Part shown: piece after piece, positions 1-8,989 of the stretch | Numbering within the stretch: position 1 is the first letter of the stretch | Layout of the letters: the number at the start of each line of letters is the position of its first letter | Assembly: GCA_007050995.1 (NCBI GenBank) | Contig: VJOU01000005.1 | Span: forward strand, 82,221 to 146,220 | DNA length: 64,000 nt | Direction of reading: 5' to 3' | Source: Glycocaulis profundi | GTDB taxonomy: Bacteria > Pseudomonadota > Alphaproteobacteria > Caulobacterales > Maricaulaceae | Notes under the pieces: model-generated | Told to the model about the DNA's origin: nothing | Databases searched by the model: none | Seen by the model: only the letters and a program-made list of their open reading frames with translations | Position numbers and translations under genes: made by a program

Positions 1-101
1 CCGCCGCGGAACGCGAGGCCCCGCCGCTCCGGCTGCGGGGCCTCGCGATATCCGGCATCGGCCAGGGCATGCCCGCCATGCGTCAGCCGCGCTTGAACTG
101 A
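1..101 (+). CDS. 3' end of an unidentified gene (partial)
   Basis: An open frame enters the window in the third reading frame and ends at a TGA at 99-101, 27 bases before the lipA start. The 32 visible residues end in RQPRLN and show no motif I recognise. GC-rich codons fit coding, but so short a stretch could be open by chance. If real, it would lie directly upstream of lipA on the same strand. Product unknown. Confidence 0.35.
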   Translation, partial: AAEREAPPLRLRGLAISGIGQGMPAMRQPRLN

Positions 102-128
102 CACCCGCTTGCAGCCATGTTGCGCCCC

Positions 129-1088
129 ATGACCACGCTCATCGACGCCCGCGCCGCGCGCCACCCTGAAAAGCAGAAGCGCCCCGACACCCCCGTCCTG
201 CGCAAGCCGGACTGGATCCGGGTGAAAGCGCCCGCGGGCGGCGTGTTCGCCGAGACCCGCAACACGGTCAAAGAGAACAACCTCATCACCGTGTGCGAGG
301 AGGCCGGCTGCCCCAATATCGGCGAGTGCTGGTCCCAGAAGCACGCCACCTTCATGATCATGGGCGACACCTGCACGCGCGCGTGCAGCTTCTGCAACGT
401 CAAGACCGGCCTGCCCGGCGCGCTGGACGCCGACGAGCCGCGCCGCGTGGCCGAGGCCACCGCCACGATGGGGCTCAAGCACGTCGTCATCACTTCGGTG
501 GACCGCGACGACCTGGCCGATGGCGGCGCGGAGCACTTCGCGCAGGTCATCCGCGCCATCCGGCAGGCCGCGCCCGGCACGACCATCGAGATCTTGACCC
601 CGGACTTCCTCAGGAAGCCCGGCGCGGCGGAGGCCGTGATCGACGCGAAGCCGGACGTGTTCAACCACAATCTGGAGACCGTGCCGCGGCTCTATCTCTC
701 GATCCGCCCCGGCGCGCGCTATTTCCACTCCCTGCGCCTGCTGGAGCGCGTCAAGGAGCGCGATCCCTCCCAGTTCACCAAGTCCGGCATCATGGTCGGG
801 CTAGGCGAGACCAAGGAGGAAGTCATGCAGGTGATGGACGACATGCGATCGGCCGGCATCGACTTCCTGACCATCGGCCAGTACCTGCAGCCCACCCGCA
901 AGCACGCGGCGGTGGACCGCTACGTCACCCCTGAAGAGTTCAAGGGCTATGAGACCATCGCCCGGGCCAAGGGCTTTCTGATGGTTTCGGCGACCCCGCT
1001 GACCCGGTCGAGCTATCACGCGGGCGACGACTTCGTGCGGCTGCGCGAGGCGCGCGACGCGGCGCTGAAGACCGGCCGCGCGGTCTGA
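129..1088 (+). CDS. lipA: lipoyl synthase
   Basis: Radical-SAM enzyme that inserts two sulfur atoms into octanoyl groups on lipoyl domains of 2-oxoacid dehydrogenases and GcvH; cytosolic. Seen: the auxiliary-cluster cysteines C56, C61 and C67 ([12 protein letters not shown]) and the radical-SAM CxxxCxxC at C82, C86 and C89 (CTRACSFC). The 319-residue length is normal for LipA. I chose the ATG at 129 (MTTLID) because alphaproteobacterial LipA proteins begin just before the HPEK...KPDWIRVK stretch; an in-frame ATG at 117 adds four residues. Neither start has a clear Shine-Dalgarno sequence. The Coq10-like gene follows five bases downstream, a common alphaproteobacterial pair. Confidence 0.95.
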   Translation: MTTLIDARAARHPEKQKRPDTPVLRKPDWIRVKAPAGGVFAETRNTVKENNLITVCEEAGCPNIGECWSQKHATFMIMGDTCTRACSFCNVKTGLPGALDADEPRRVAEATATMGLKHVVITSVDRDDLADGGAEHFAQVIRAIRQAAPGTTIEILTPDFLRKPGAAEAVIDAKPDVFNHNLETVPRLYLSIRPGARYFHSLRLLERVKERDPSQFTKSGIMVGLGETKEEVMQVMDDMRSAGIDFLTIGQYLQPTRKHAAVDRYVTPEEFKGYETIARAKGFLMVSATPLTRSSYHAGDDFVRLREARDAALKTGRAV

Positions 1089-1093
1089 GCTCC

Positions 1094-1603
1094 ATGATCG
1101 CCGAGCACACCGAACGCCTGCGTCTCAGGCACAGGCCTGACGACCTGTTCGACCTGGTCTCCGACGTCCGCAGCTATCCGAAATTCATCGAGCTGATCAC
1201 CGCCATGCGGGTGACGCGAGAGGACATGGAGGACGGCTCGGGCACGCTGGACGCCGAGGCGCGGGTGCGCTTCCGGCTGGTGCGCGAAAGCTTCTCCACC
1301 CGCGTGAAGTTCGACCGCCCGCGCCGGGTGATCGAGGTGAGCTATCTGGCGGGACCCTTCCACGAGCTGGAGAACCGCTGGACCTTCCACGAGCTGTCGG
1401 ACGGCTCCACGCTGGTGGATTTCTGGATCCATTACGGGTTCAAGAACCCGATCCTTCAGGTCCTGCTCGATGCCAACCGCTCACGCGCGATCCGTTTCCT
1501 GGTGCACAGCTTCGAGAACGAGGCGAAGCGGCGCTACGAGGAGATCGGCGACGAGGAGATCGATCTGGACGCCGAGCTGCAGCGCCTCGAAGGCGTCGGC
1601 TAG
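1094..1603 (+). CDS. Coq10/RatA-like START-domain protein
   Basis: A 169-residue protein of the polyketide-cyclase/START (Coq10, RatA) family. Members bind ubiquinone or polyisoprenoid lipids in a hydrophobic cleft and support respiratory electron transfer; the E. coli homologue was also described as a toxin acting on 70S ribosome assembly. Seen: the family-typical start HTERLRLRHRPDDLFDLVSD, the Y-P-x-F(I) segment after it, and the LVDFWIHYGFKNPIL region near the C-terminus. It starts six bases after lipA and its stop overlaps that of the convergent pncC gene by four bases. The ubiquinone role is more likely than a toxin role here, but that is inference. Confidence 0.85.
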   Translation: MIAEHTERLRLRHRPDDLFDLVSDVRSYPKFIELITAMRVTREDMEDGSGTLDAEARVRFRLVRESFSTRVKFDRPRRVIEVSYLAGPFHELENRWTFHELSDGSTLVDFWIHYGFKNPILQVLLDANRSRAIRFLVHSFENEAKRRYEEIGDEEIDLDAELQRLEGVG

Positions 1604-2103
1604 GAATCCGCGCTCAGCGCGTCGCACAGCAGGGTGAGGGCGTGTTCGGCCGCCGCCTCGCGCACGCCGCAGCGGTCGCGGCCGTCGAAGACCTGCTTGT
1701 CCGCCTTCGTCGCCCGGCCCTTCATGGCCAGTCCGAACCAGACCAGTCCGACAGGCTTGTCAGAGCTGTCGCCTGAGGGTCCGGCGATGCCGGTCACGGA
1801 GACGGCCAGGGTGGCGTCCGACCGCGACAGCGCGCCGTCGGCCATCGCCAGGGCGACCTCTTTGGAGACAGCGCCGAAATCGTCGATCAGCTTGATGTCC
1901 ACGCCGAGCAGATCGGTCTTGGCGGCGTTCGAATAGGTCACGAAGCCGCGGTCCACCACGTCCGACGAGCCGGGGATTTCGGTCAGGGCGACGGTGACGA
2001 GTCCGCCGGTGCAGCTTTCCGCCGTGGCGACGGTCGCGCCCGTCAGCCGGGCGGCTTCCAGAACCTGATCGGCCAGTTCGATCAGCCGGGTGGGGATGGT
2101 CAT
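1600..2103 (-). CDS. pncC: CinA C-terminal domain protein, nicotinamide-nucleotide amidase
   Basis: A 167-residue stand-alone CinA C-terminal domain. Enzymes of this type (PncC) hydrolyse NMN to nicotinate mononucleotide and ammonia in pyridine-nucleotide salvage. Seen: the family signature [12 protein letters not shown], the [16 protein letters not shown] segment, and VTGIAGPSG followed by KPVGLVWFG. The start ATG at 2103 overlaps the ispDF stop in an ATGA arrangement, so the two are probably translationally coupled. The frame stays open far upstream, but that part lies inside ispDF. The N-terminal competence/ADP-ribose pyrophosphatase half of full-length CinA is absent, which is normal for PncC. 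Confidence 0.9.
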   Translation of the reverse strand: MTIPTRLIELADQVLEAARLTGATVATAESCTGGLVTVALTEIPGSSDVVDRGFVTYSNAAKTDLLGVDIKLIDDFGAVSKEVALAMADGALSRSDATLAVSVTGIAGPSGDSSDKPVGLVWFGLAMKGRATKADKQVFDGRDRCGVREAAAEHALTLLCDALSADS

Positions 2104-3236
2104 GAGATCCGTCCGGTGAAGGCGGCCTGCGCCGCGATGCCTTCGCCGCGACCGGTGAAGCCGAGCTTTTCCGAAGTCGTGGCCTTGATGTTCACACGAA
2201 CCGGCGGCAGGCCCGTCAGTTCCGCGACCCGGCGTTTCATGGCCTCGCGGTGCGGGCCGATCTTGGGGGCCTCGCAGATCAGGGTGATGTCGGCATGGAC
2301 CGGCTCGACCCCGGCCTCGCGGGCGAGCTTGAGGGCGTGGACGAGGAACTGCGCGCTGTCCGCGCCCTTCCATTGCGGGTCGGTGGGCGGGAAGTGCTGG
2401 CCGATATCGCCCGCGCCCGCCGCGCCCAGAATGGCGTCGGTCAGGGCGTGCAGGCCCACATCGGCGTCCGAATGGCCCACCAGCTCCAGCGGATGGTCGA
2501 TGAACACCCCGCACAGGGTCAGGCCCTTGCCGGGGCGCACGCGGTGCACGTCATAGCCCGTGCCGGTGACCGTCAGGGCCGGGGAGGGGGCGGGCGCGAG
2601 CAGACGTTCGGCGCGGGCGAAGTCTTCCGGCCAGGTGATCTTGATGTTGGCTTCCTCGCCCGCGACCAGAGCGACCTCCAGCCCGGCCGCCCGGGCCAGG
2701 GAAACCTCGTCGGGGAAGGCGGCCTCCGTGGCCTCGAACGCCGCCCGGATCGCGTCGGCTCTGAAGGCCTGAGGCGTCTGCATGCGCTGCAGGCCCGCGC
2801 GGTCCACCGCCTGCACGCCGTCGCCGTCCTGCCGAACCAGAGCATCGGTGACGGGCAGCGCGGGGGCGGCCCCCGGAGAGGTCTGCAGGGCGGAGAGCAG
2901 CCGGTCGATCAGCGCCTCGCCGACCAGAGGCCGCGCGCCGTCATGGATCAGCACATGCTCGAAATTCGCCGCGTTCAGGCAGGCGCGCACCGAGGCGGTC
3001 CGGTCCGCGCCGCCTTCGACCGCGCGCACGTTCAGCCCCGCCATGGCGCTCTCGAAATGCGCGCGGTGGTCGGGGTGGATCGCGATCACGATCTCTTCGC
3101 AGCCGGGATGCCGGGCGAAGGCCTCCGCGGTCCAGCGCAGCAGGGGTTTTCCGGCGATGGCGCGATACTGCTTGGGCAGGCCGCCGCCCGCCCGCTCGCC
3201 CGATCCGGCCGCCACGATCAAGGCGCTGAAGCCCAT
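2100..3236 (-). CDS. ispDF: bifunctional IspD/IspF of the MEP isoprenoid pathway
   Basis: A 378-residue fusion. Residues about 1-220 are IspD (2-C-methyl-D-erythritol 4-phosphate cytidylyltransferase) with the nucleotide-binding [13 protein letters not shown]...PKQY motif and [10 protein letters not shown]. Residues about 223-378 are IspF (MEcPP synthase) with the metal-binding GYDVHRV, the [20 protein letters not shown] block and the C-terminal [18 protein letters not shown]. The two halves catalyse non-consecutive steps, IspE acting between them; this fusion is common in alphaproteobacteria. The gene is divergent from dusB, with an 87-bp intergenic region for both promoters, and is followed by pncC with an ATGA overlap. 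Confidence 0.96.
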   Translation of the reverse strand: MGFSALIVAAGSGERAGGGLPKQYRAIAGKPLLRWTAEAFARHPGCEEIVIAIHPDHRAHFESAMAGLNVRAVEGGADRTASVRACLNAANFEHVLIHDGARPLVGEALIDRLLSALQTSPGAAPALPVTDALVRQDGDGVQAVDRAGLQRMQTPQAFRADAIRAAFEATEAAFPDEVSLARAAGLEVALVAGEEANIKITWPEDFARAERLLAPAPSPALTVTGTGYDVHRVRPGKGLTLCGVFIDHPLELVGHSDADVGLHALTDAILGAAGAGDIGQHFPPTDPQWKGADSAQFLVHALKLAREAGVEPVHADITLICEAPKIGPHREAMKRRVAELTGLPPVRVNIKATTSEKLGFTGRGEGIAAQAAFTGRIS

Positions 3237-3323
3237 GCCGATGCCTTTCGCTGGAAGATCATCCGTCCGGGCGAAGGGTTACGGCCTCTGGAAGCGCAGG
3301 TCCAGACGGGGTATCTCCTGAGA

Positions 3324-4349
3324 ATGACTTCGCAATCGCGGAAAATTCCCGGGCCCTTCATGGTGGGCGATGTGCGCGTGGACGCGCCGTGCCTGCTCGC
3401 GCCCATGTCCGGAGTCACCGATTTCCCCATCCGCAGGCAGGCGAGGCGCTATGGCGCGGGACTGGTGATCAGCGAGATGGTCGCCTGCGAGACGCTGGCT
3501 CAGGGCCGCGAGGACGTGGTGCGCCGCATGGCGGGCGACGCCTCGGTGGAGCCGCGGGCGATCCAGCTCGCGGGGCGGGAGCCTGAATGGATGGAGATCG
3601 GCGCGAAAATGGCCGAGGAGGCGGGCGCGCAGATCATCGACATCAACATGGGCTGCCCCGCCCGGCAGGTGACTCGCGGGCTGTCGGGCTCCGCCCTGAT
3701 GCGCGATCTGGACCACGCCATGACGCTGGTGGAGGCGACCGTGAAGGCGGTGGCCGTGCCCGTGACGCTGAAAATGCGGCTGGGCTGGGACCATGACTGC
3801 CTGAACGCGCCCGAGCTGGCCGCGCGGGCCGAAGCGGCGGGCGTGAAGATGATCACCGTGCATGGCCGCACCCGCCAGCAGTTCTACACCGGACAGGCGG
3901 ACTGGGCGGCGGTCGCCGCGGTGCGCGAGGTGGTGTCCGTGCCGCTGGTGGTCAATGGCGACATCGCCACGGCGGCCCACGCCCGCGAAGCCCTGGCCCT
4001 GTCAGGGGCGGACGCGGTGATGGTGGGTCGCGCCAGCCAGGGCCGTCCCTGGCTGCCCGGCGCGATAGGCCGCGCCCTGCTGGAGGGCGGCGACGAGGTC
4101 GAGCCCTCAGTCAGCGAGGGGGCGGCGTGCCTGAAAGGGGCGAGCGCGGACGCCGTGGCGCTTTACGGCGAGGCGCTGGGCGTGCGCTGCATGCGCAAGC
4201 ACTACGCCAGCTTCATTGATTGGGCGGTCGCCGACGCCGAGCTGGCGAAGACCTGGCGGGGGCGGCTGTGCCGCGCGAAGATGCTGGCTGAAGCCCTTGA
4301 AGGGCTGGAAGATTTCTCCGGGGCAGTACCGCGGCGAGAGGCGGCGTGA
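3324..4349 (+). CDS. dusB: tRNA-dihydrouridine synthase
   Basis: FMN-dependent enzyme reducing uridine to dihydrouridine in the tRNA D-loop, 341 residues. Seen: LLAPMSGVTDFPIRR near the N-terminus, the signature DINMGCPARQV with the catalytic-region cysteine, KMRLGWD, the TVHGRTRQQFY motif and the phosphate-binding VNGDI...GADAVMVGRAS. It heads the ntr operon, as dusB (nifR3) does in Rhodobacter, rhizobia and E. coli dusB-fis. The start ATG at 3324 gives the usual N-terminus; the frame is open upstream only across the ispDF antisense. The stop overlaps ntrB in a GTGA arrangement. Confidence 0.95.
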   Translation: MTSQSRKIPGPFMVGDVRVDAPCLLAPMSGVTDFPIRRQARRYGAGLVISEMVACETLAQGREDVVRRMAGDASVEPRAIQLAGREPEWMEIGAKMAEEAGAQIIDINMGCPARQVTRGLSGSALMRDLDHAMTLVEATVKAVAVPVTLKMRLGWDHDCLNAPELAARAEAAGVKMITVHGRTRQQFYTGQADWAAVAAVREVVSVPLVVNGDIATAAHAREALALSGADAVMVGRASQGRPWLPGAIGRALLEGGDEVEPSVSEGAACLKGASADAVALYGEALGVRCMRKHYASFIDWAVADAELAKTWRGRLCRAKMLAEALEGLEDFSGAVPRREAA

Positions 4350-5401
4350 GCGAGCCGGATCCCTCCAGCCTGGCCGAACGGGCCGCGGAGACCGCGCCCG
4401 CCGCGCTCATCCTCATCGACAGCCATGGCGGCATCCTGTTCGTTAACGGCGCCGCCGAAGGGGTTCTGGACCGTTCCCGCCGCCGCCTGATCGGCGCGCC
4501 GCTGGCCGAGACAGGCCCGTGGGGCGAGGCGGCGTGGGCCATGGCGGAAAAGGCCATGGCCGAACAGCGCGACGTGTTCGCCCACGACCTGCCCGTGGAT
4601 ACGCCCGCTGGCGGACGCCGGGCCACGGTGGACGCCGCCCCTGAAGGCGAAGGGGCCTGCATCTGTATCCGGCCCTGGCCCGAAGGCGGCGCGACCCCGC
4701 GCGGCGATCAGGCGGCGAACGCGGCCAAGGGATTCGGGCGCATGCTCTCCCATGAACTGAAGAACCCCATGGCGGGCGCGCGCGGCGCGGCCCAGCTCAT
4801 CCTGTCCAGCGAGGACGGGGAGGCGGTGGAACTGGCCCGCGTGATCGTGGCCGAGCTCGACCGGGCGGTGCGCATCGCCGACCGCTGGAGCCGGATCGGC
4901 GATCTCGCGCCCCAGCCCTTCGAGCCGGTCAATCTTCACGCCCTGGCCCACGACGCCGTGCGCTCGGCGCGGGCGGCGGCGGGTGAGACGGTGCGCTTCA
5001 CCGAAAGCTACGACCCCTCCATACCCGAGGCCTTCGCCGATCCCGATCTGGTCACCCAGGCGCTTCTGAACCTGCTGATCAACGCCGCCGAGGCGGTCAG
5101 GCGCGAGGGCGGCGGGGCGGTGGACATCGCCACCCGATACCGCAGCGCGAAGCCCGGCGGGACCGCGCCCGAGGCGCGGCTGGAAGTGGTCGTCAGCGAT
5201 GACGGGCCGGGGGTGCCGCCTGAACTGGGCGACGCGATCTTCAACCCCTTCGTCACCGGCAAGCCGGCCGGCGAGGGGCTCGGCCTTGCGCTGGTCTCCC
5301 GGATCGCCGACCTTCACGGCGGGGGCGTGGAATATGACAGCCGCCCGGGCCGGACGGCCTTTCATCTTTACCTCAAAGACGCGGGCGGACGGCGCGGATG
5401 A
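4346..5401 (+). CDS. ntrB: nitrogen-regulation sensor histidine kinase NtrB
   Basis: A soluble 351-residue two-component kinase. Residues about 15-120 form a PAS-like domain, then the HisKA phosphoacceptor MLSHELKNPMAGARGAAQL, and the HATPase motifs N box (NLLINAAEAV), DDGPGVP and GEGLGLALV. The SHELKNP H-box is characteristic of NtrB/GlnL, which phosphorylates or dephosphorylates NtrC under PII control. GTG start overlapping the dusB stop. Its cognate regulator follows with a four-base overlap. The kinase itself looks complete, whereas its partner NtrC is degenerate in the ATPase domain (see ntrC). Confidence 0.92.
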   Translation: MSEPDPSSLAERAAETAPAALILIDSHGGILFVNGAAEGVLDRSRRRLIGAPLAETGPWGEAAWAMAEKAMAEQRDVFAHDLPVDTPAGGRRATVDAAPEGEGACICIRPWPEGGATPRGDQAANAAKGFGRMLSHELKNPMAGARGAAQLILSSEDGEAVELARVIVAELDRAVRIADRWSRIGDLAPQPFEPVNLHALAHDAVRSARAAAGETVRFTESYDPSIPEAFADPDLVTQALLNLLINAAEAVRREGGGAVDIATRYRSAKPGGTAPEARLEVVVSDDGPGVPPELGDAIFNPFVTGKPAGEGLGLALVSRIADLHGGGVEYDSRPGRTAFHLYLKDAGGRRG

Positions 5402-6681
5402 GCAGGCGTGTTCTGGTTCTTGAAGACGACGAGTCGCTGCGGCTGGTGATCTCCCGCGCCCTCAGCCGGGCGGGATTCGACGTGCGCTCCACCGCCTCGC
5501 CGTCCTCGGCCATCGACCGCATGGCGCGGCGCGACGCGGACCTGTTGATCGCGGACGTGCTGCTGGGCGAGGAGAATTTCCTCGACCGGCTTGAGGAGAT
5601 GACCCGCGTGCGGCCCGACGCGCCCGTGCTGATCATCAGCGCCCAGACCACCGCGGCCACCGCCATCAAGGCGGCCAAGGGCGGCGCGTTCGAATACCTG
5701 CCCAAGCCCTTCGACCTCGACGACCTCGTCGCCGCCGCCTCGCGGGCGCTCAAAACCGAGCCCGCCGCTCCGGCCCCGCGCCGCAGCGCGGACGCCGCCT
5801 TTCCGGGCCTGCTGGGCCGGTCTCCCGCCATGCAGGAGGCCTTCCGGGTCCTGGGTCGTCTGTCGCGCGTCTCCGTGCCGGTGATGGCCACGGGACCGGA
5901 AGGTTCGGGTCGGGCGAGCGCGGCGCGCACGCTTCATGCGGCCCGCGGCGTCTCGGGCCCGCTGGTCGAGGCGGGTCCCAGCCGCCTGTCATCCGAGGGT
6001 GAGGAGCTGCTCGCGGCGGCTTCGGGCGGCGGGCTGTTGCTGCGCCGGGCCGAGCGCTGGAGCGAGGCGGTTCAGGATCAGGTGCTCGAATGGCTGGAAC
6101 GGCCCGAGGGGCCGGGATGCCTGATCTACGCGACGGGCGGGCCTCAGGCCCGCTCCGCGCTGTCGCCGGGGCTCTGGGACCGGCTTGCGCTGGGCCATGT
6201 CGCCATGCCGCCGGTGCGTGAACGCGGCGAGGACAGCGCGCTCCTGTTCGAGCATTACCTGTCGAAAGCGGCGCAATCTACTGTTTCACTGGATAAATCA
6301 GCCAGATCGCAGGTCGTCGGCTATGGCTGGCCGGGCGAGGTGGCCGAGATCGTCCGCGCCGCGACCCGCATCGCGGTGCAGGGGCGGCGCGACCGCGTGA
6401 CCGACGAGGATCTGCGCGAGGCGCTGAGCGCTGAAAGCGCGCAGGATCCCGAATCCGCCCTGCGCGACGCCGCCGCCCGCTTCGCCGCCGCGCGGATGGG
6501 CGAGGGGAGCGAGGCGCCCGCCGAGGAAGCCGCCCGCATCGTGGACGGGGCGATGATCGAGGCCGCGCTCGCCCTGAGCGGCGGCGTGCGCCGGGACGCC
6601 GCCGCCCGGCTGGGCCTGAACCGCAACACGCTCGCCCGGCGGCTGGCTGCTCTGGGGCTCGACGACAAAGATGAGGACTGA
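5398..6681 (+). CDS. ntrC: NtrC-type response regulator with a degenerate AAA+ domain
   Basis: 427 residues. The receiver domain (1-120) is intact: acidic pocket LEDDES, phosphoacceptor D53, and the K of YLPKPFD. The C-terminal Fis-type helix-turn-helix (VRRDAAARLGLNRNTLARRL) is also intact. The central domain, aligned by position with the sigma-54 ATPase, has lost its key motifs. The P-loop region reads GPEGSGRAS (166-174) with R172 where Lys is required, the Walker B region reads GGGLLLRRAERW (210-221) without the catalytic acids, and no GAFTGA loop is present between them; that interval is about 45 residues shorter than usual. Position and partner make it NtrC. Sigma-54 activation by ATP hydrolysis looks impossible, so it may act through sigma-70 or as a repressor. 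Confidence 0.88.
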   Translation: MSRRVLVLEDDESLRLVISRALSRAGFDVRSTASPSSAIDRMARRDADLLIADVLLGEENFLDRLEEMTRVRPDAPVLIISAQTTAATAIKAAKGGAFEYLPKPFDLDDLVAAASRALKTEPAAPAPRRSADAAFPGLLGRSPAMQEAFRVLGRLSRVSVPVMATGPEGSGRASAARTLHAARGVSGPLVEAGPSRLSSEGEELLAAASGGGLLLRRAERWSEAVQDQVLEWLERPEGPGCLIYATGGPQARSALSPGLWDRLALGHVAMPPVRERGEDSALLFEHYLSKAAQSTVSLDKSARSQVVGYGWPGEVAEIVRAATRIAVQGRRDRVTDEDLREALSAESAQDPESALRDAAARFAAARMGEGSEAPAEEAARIVDGAMIEAALALSGGVRRDAAARLGLNRNTLARRLAALGLDDKDED

Positions 6682-6729
6682 CAGCAACAGGTGCGTTGAT
6701 CTGCGGCCACACTCGGGTCACGATGCGCG

Positions 6730-8982
6730 ATGTTGCAGTTGCAAGGTGTCCGCTTGACCCGCAGACGCGCCCTGAGTTTCGCGCCAAGGCCATCGCCCTT
6801 CGCCGCGCTGTTCTGCCTGGCCGCGCTGGGTCTGGTGGCGGCTGCTGGCCTGTCGGTCTCCCAGCGTCCGGAAATCGCGGCCGGAAGCCCCGTCTTCTAC
6901 GGCCTGCTGGGCGTCATCGCCGTGCTCGTCGTGGGGCTGGGCGCGGCGACCGGCGTGCGGATCGTGCGCAAGCTGATGGGCCGGCGTTTCGGCGAGCCCG
7001 CGCCGCGGCTGCACATCCGCTTCCTGACCCTGTTCGCCCTGACCGCGGTGGCGCCTGCGCTGCTGATGGCCATCGTGCTGGCCCTGTTCATGGAGCGGGG
7101 AGTGGAATTCTGGTTCGGCGAGCGGGTGAACACGCTGGTGGAGACCGTCGCGGACGTGGCCCGCGAGCAGACCCAGCGCGAGCTCAATCCCGCCCAGGGC
7201 GAGATGCTGCGCATCGCCTATGACCTCAGCCAGCCCGGCGCGGTGGAGGGCCTGTCCTCCAGCCGCATCCAGTACAACCGCTACCTCACCGAGCTCGCCG
7301 CGGACGCCTACGGCTACATGCCCGCCGCCTACATCATCGACAGCCAGTCCACGGTTCTGGCGCGCGCCGACCTCTCAGATCTCTATCCCGACGCGCCGGC
7401 CTTCACCGCGCCCTCGGGCGTGATGTTCGCCAACGTGCGCACCAACCAGATCGCCGCCAGCGACCCCGTCCAGCGCGACGGCGCAACCGATTATGTCCGC
7501 CTTCTCATGCAGATGCCCGCATATGATGATGCATACCTTTACATCGTCTGGTACGTGGATCTGAGCCTTCTGGCCGCCGCGGACGCGGCCACCGCCTCCT
7601 ACCGGCAGGCCATCGCTCAGGAAGAGCGCATGCGCCGGGCCTTCGTGATGATCTATGCGCTCGCGGTGGCTCTGATCCTGGTCGGCGCGCTGTGGCTGGC
7701 CCTGAGCGCCGCGACGCGGGTGGTCCAGCCCGTCGGGCGGCTGGTCAGCGCCGCGGAGAAGGTGCGCCATGGCGATCTGGACGCGCGGGTGCAGGTCATG
7801 CGCGAGGACGACGAGATCGCCGCGCTGGGCCGCGCTTTCAACCGCATGACCCGCCAGCTTTCCAGCCAGCGCCGGGCGCTGCTGGAGGCCAACGCCGAGG
7901 CTGAACGCCGCCGGGCCTTCATCGAGGCCGTCCTGACCGGGGTGAGCGCGGGCGTGATCGGCCTGGACGCGGGCGGGCGGATCACGCTGGTCAACCGCTC
8001 CGCCGCGGCGCTGCTGGAAGATGAATCCGAAGCCATGGTGGGCCGGCCCGCCAGCGAGGCCGCGCGCGTCTTCCTGCCGGTCATCGAGGAGGCCATGCGC
8101 CGCCCCGGCGAGATGGCCGAAAGCCAGATCGACATCGCCAGCTCCTCAGGGTCGCTGGTCCATCTCAGCGTCAGGGCCGGGCAGGACGAGGACGGCGGCA
8201 TCGTCATCACCTTCGACGACGTGACGCGGCTGGTCAGCGCCCAGCGGAACGCCGCATGGCGCGACGTGGCCCGGCGCATCGCCCACGAGATCAAGAACCC
8301 GCTCACCCCCATCCAGCTCTCCGCCGAGCGGATCCGGCGCAAATACCGCCAGACCATCCCCGAAGATCAGCTGGAGATCTTCGACCGCTGCGTGGACACC
8401 ATCGTGCGCCAGGTCAGCGATATCGGGCGGATGGTGGACGAGTTCTCCTCCTTCGCGCGCATGCCCACGCCCAAGATGGAGGCCGCCGACCTGGCCGAGA
8501 TCGCCCGGGCCGCGGTGTTCGCCCAGCGCGTGGCCTCGCCGGGCATCCGCATTCAGCTGGACGTGCCGGACGCGCCGGTAATCGTGGAATGTGACAGCCG
8601 GCTGGCGACCCAGGCTCTGGCCAACATCCTGAAGAACGCCGCCGAGAGCGTGAGCACGCGCATGGATGGCGACGGGGACGAGGCGAGGGGACGAATCGCC
8701 GTCCGGGTCTATGCTGACGGCGATTTCGCGGTGGTGGAGGCGTCCGACGACGGGCTGGGCTGGCCGACGCCGGACAAGGCTCGTCTGACCGAGCCTTACA
8801 TGACCACGCGGGAGAAAGGCACGGGGCTGGGGCTGGCGATCGTCCGCCGCGTCATGGAGGACCATGGCGGGCGGCTGGAACTTGACGACCCCCCGGAAGG
8901 CGGCGGCGCCATCGTGCGCCTCGCCTTCGCAAGACTCGAGGAAGGAAGCCTGCAGCGCGAGCTGTCCGCTTCCGCGGAGTGA
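6730..8982 (+). CDS. ntrY: membrane-bound sensor histidine kinase NtrY
   Basis: A 750-residue kinase. Hydrophobic helices occur near residues 25-45, 58-80, 95-120 and about 300-320, flanking a periplasmic sensing region. A HAMP domain (VVQPVGRLVSAAEKVRHGD) follows, then a PAS domain, HisKA (RRIAHEIKNPLTPIQLSAER), and HATPase motifs NILKNAAES, DDGLGWP and GTGLGLAIV. NtrY partners NtrX and responds to redox and nitrogen state in several alphaproteobacteria. It starts 48 bases after ntrC; the start is uncertain because no strong ribosome-binding site precedes the ATG at 6730. ntrX begins seven bases after its stop. Confidence 0.92.
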   Translation: MLQLQGVRLTRRRALSFAPRPSPFAALFCLAALGLVAAAGLSVSQRPEIAAGSPVFYGLLGVIAVLVVGLGAATGVRIVRKLMGRRFGEPAPRLHIRFLTLFALTAVAPALLMAIVLALFMERGVEFWFGERVNTLVETVADVAREQTQRELNPAQGEMLRIAYDLSQPGAVEGLSSSRIQYNRYLTELAADAYGYMPAAYIIDSQSTVLARADLSDLYPDAPAFTAPSGVMFANVRTNQIAASDPVQRDGATDYVRLLMQMPAYDDAYLYIVWYVDLSLLAAADAATASYRQAIAQEERMRRAFVMIYALAVALILVGALWLALSAATRVVQPVGRLVSAAEKVRHGDLDARVQVMREDDEIAALGRAFNRMTRQLSSQRRALLEANAEAERRRAFIEAVLTGVSAGVIGLDAGGRITLVNRSAAALLEDESEAMVGRPASEAARVFLPVIEEAMRRPGEMAESQIDIASSSGSLVHLSVRAGQDEDGGIVITFDDVTRLVSAQRNAAWRDVARRIAHEIKNPLTPIQLSAERIRRKYRQTIPEDQLEIFDRCVDTIVRQVSDIGRMVDEFSSFARMPTPKMEAADLAEIARAAVFAQRVASPGIRIQLDVPDAPVIVECDSRLATQALANILKNAAESVSTRMDGDGDEARGRIAVRVYADGDFAVVEASDDGLGWPTPDKARLTEPYMTTREKGTGLGLAIVRRVMEDHGGRLELDDPPEGGGAIVRLAFARLEEGSLQRELSASAE

Positions 8983-8989
8983 GACCGAC

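Noticed and set aside
2250-3323. Long plus-strand open frame in front of dusB
   Set aside because: It is the antisense of ispDF in a GC-rich genome; the family start of DusB is at 3324.
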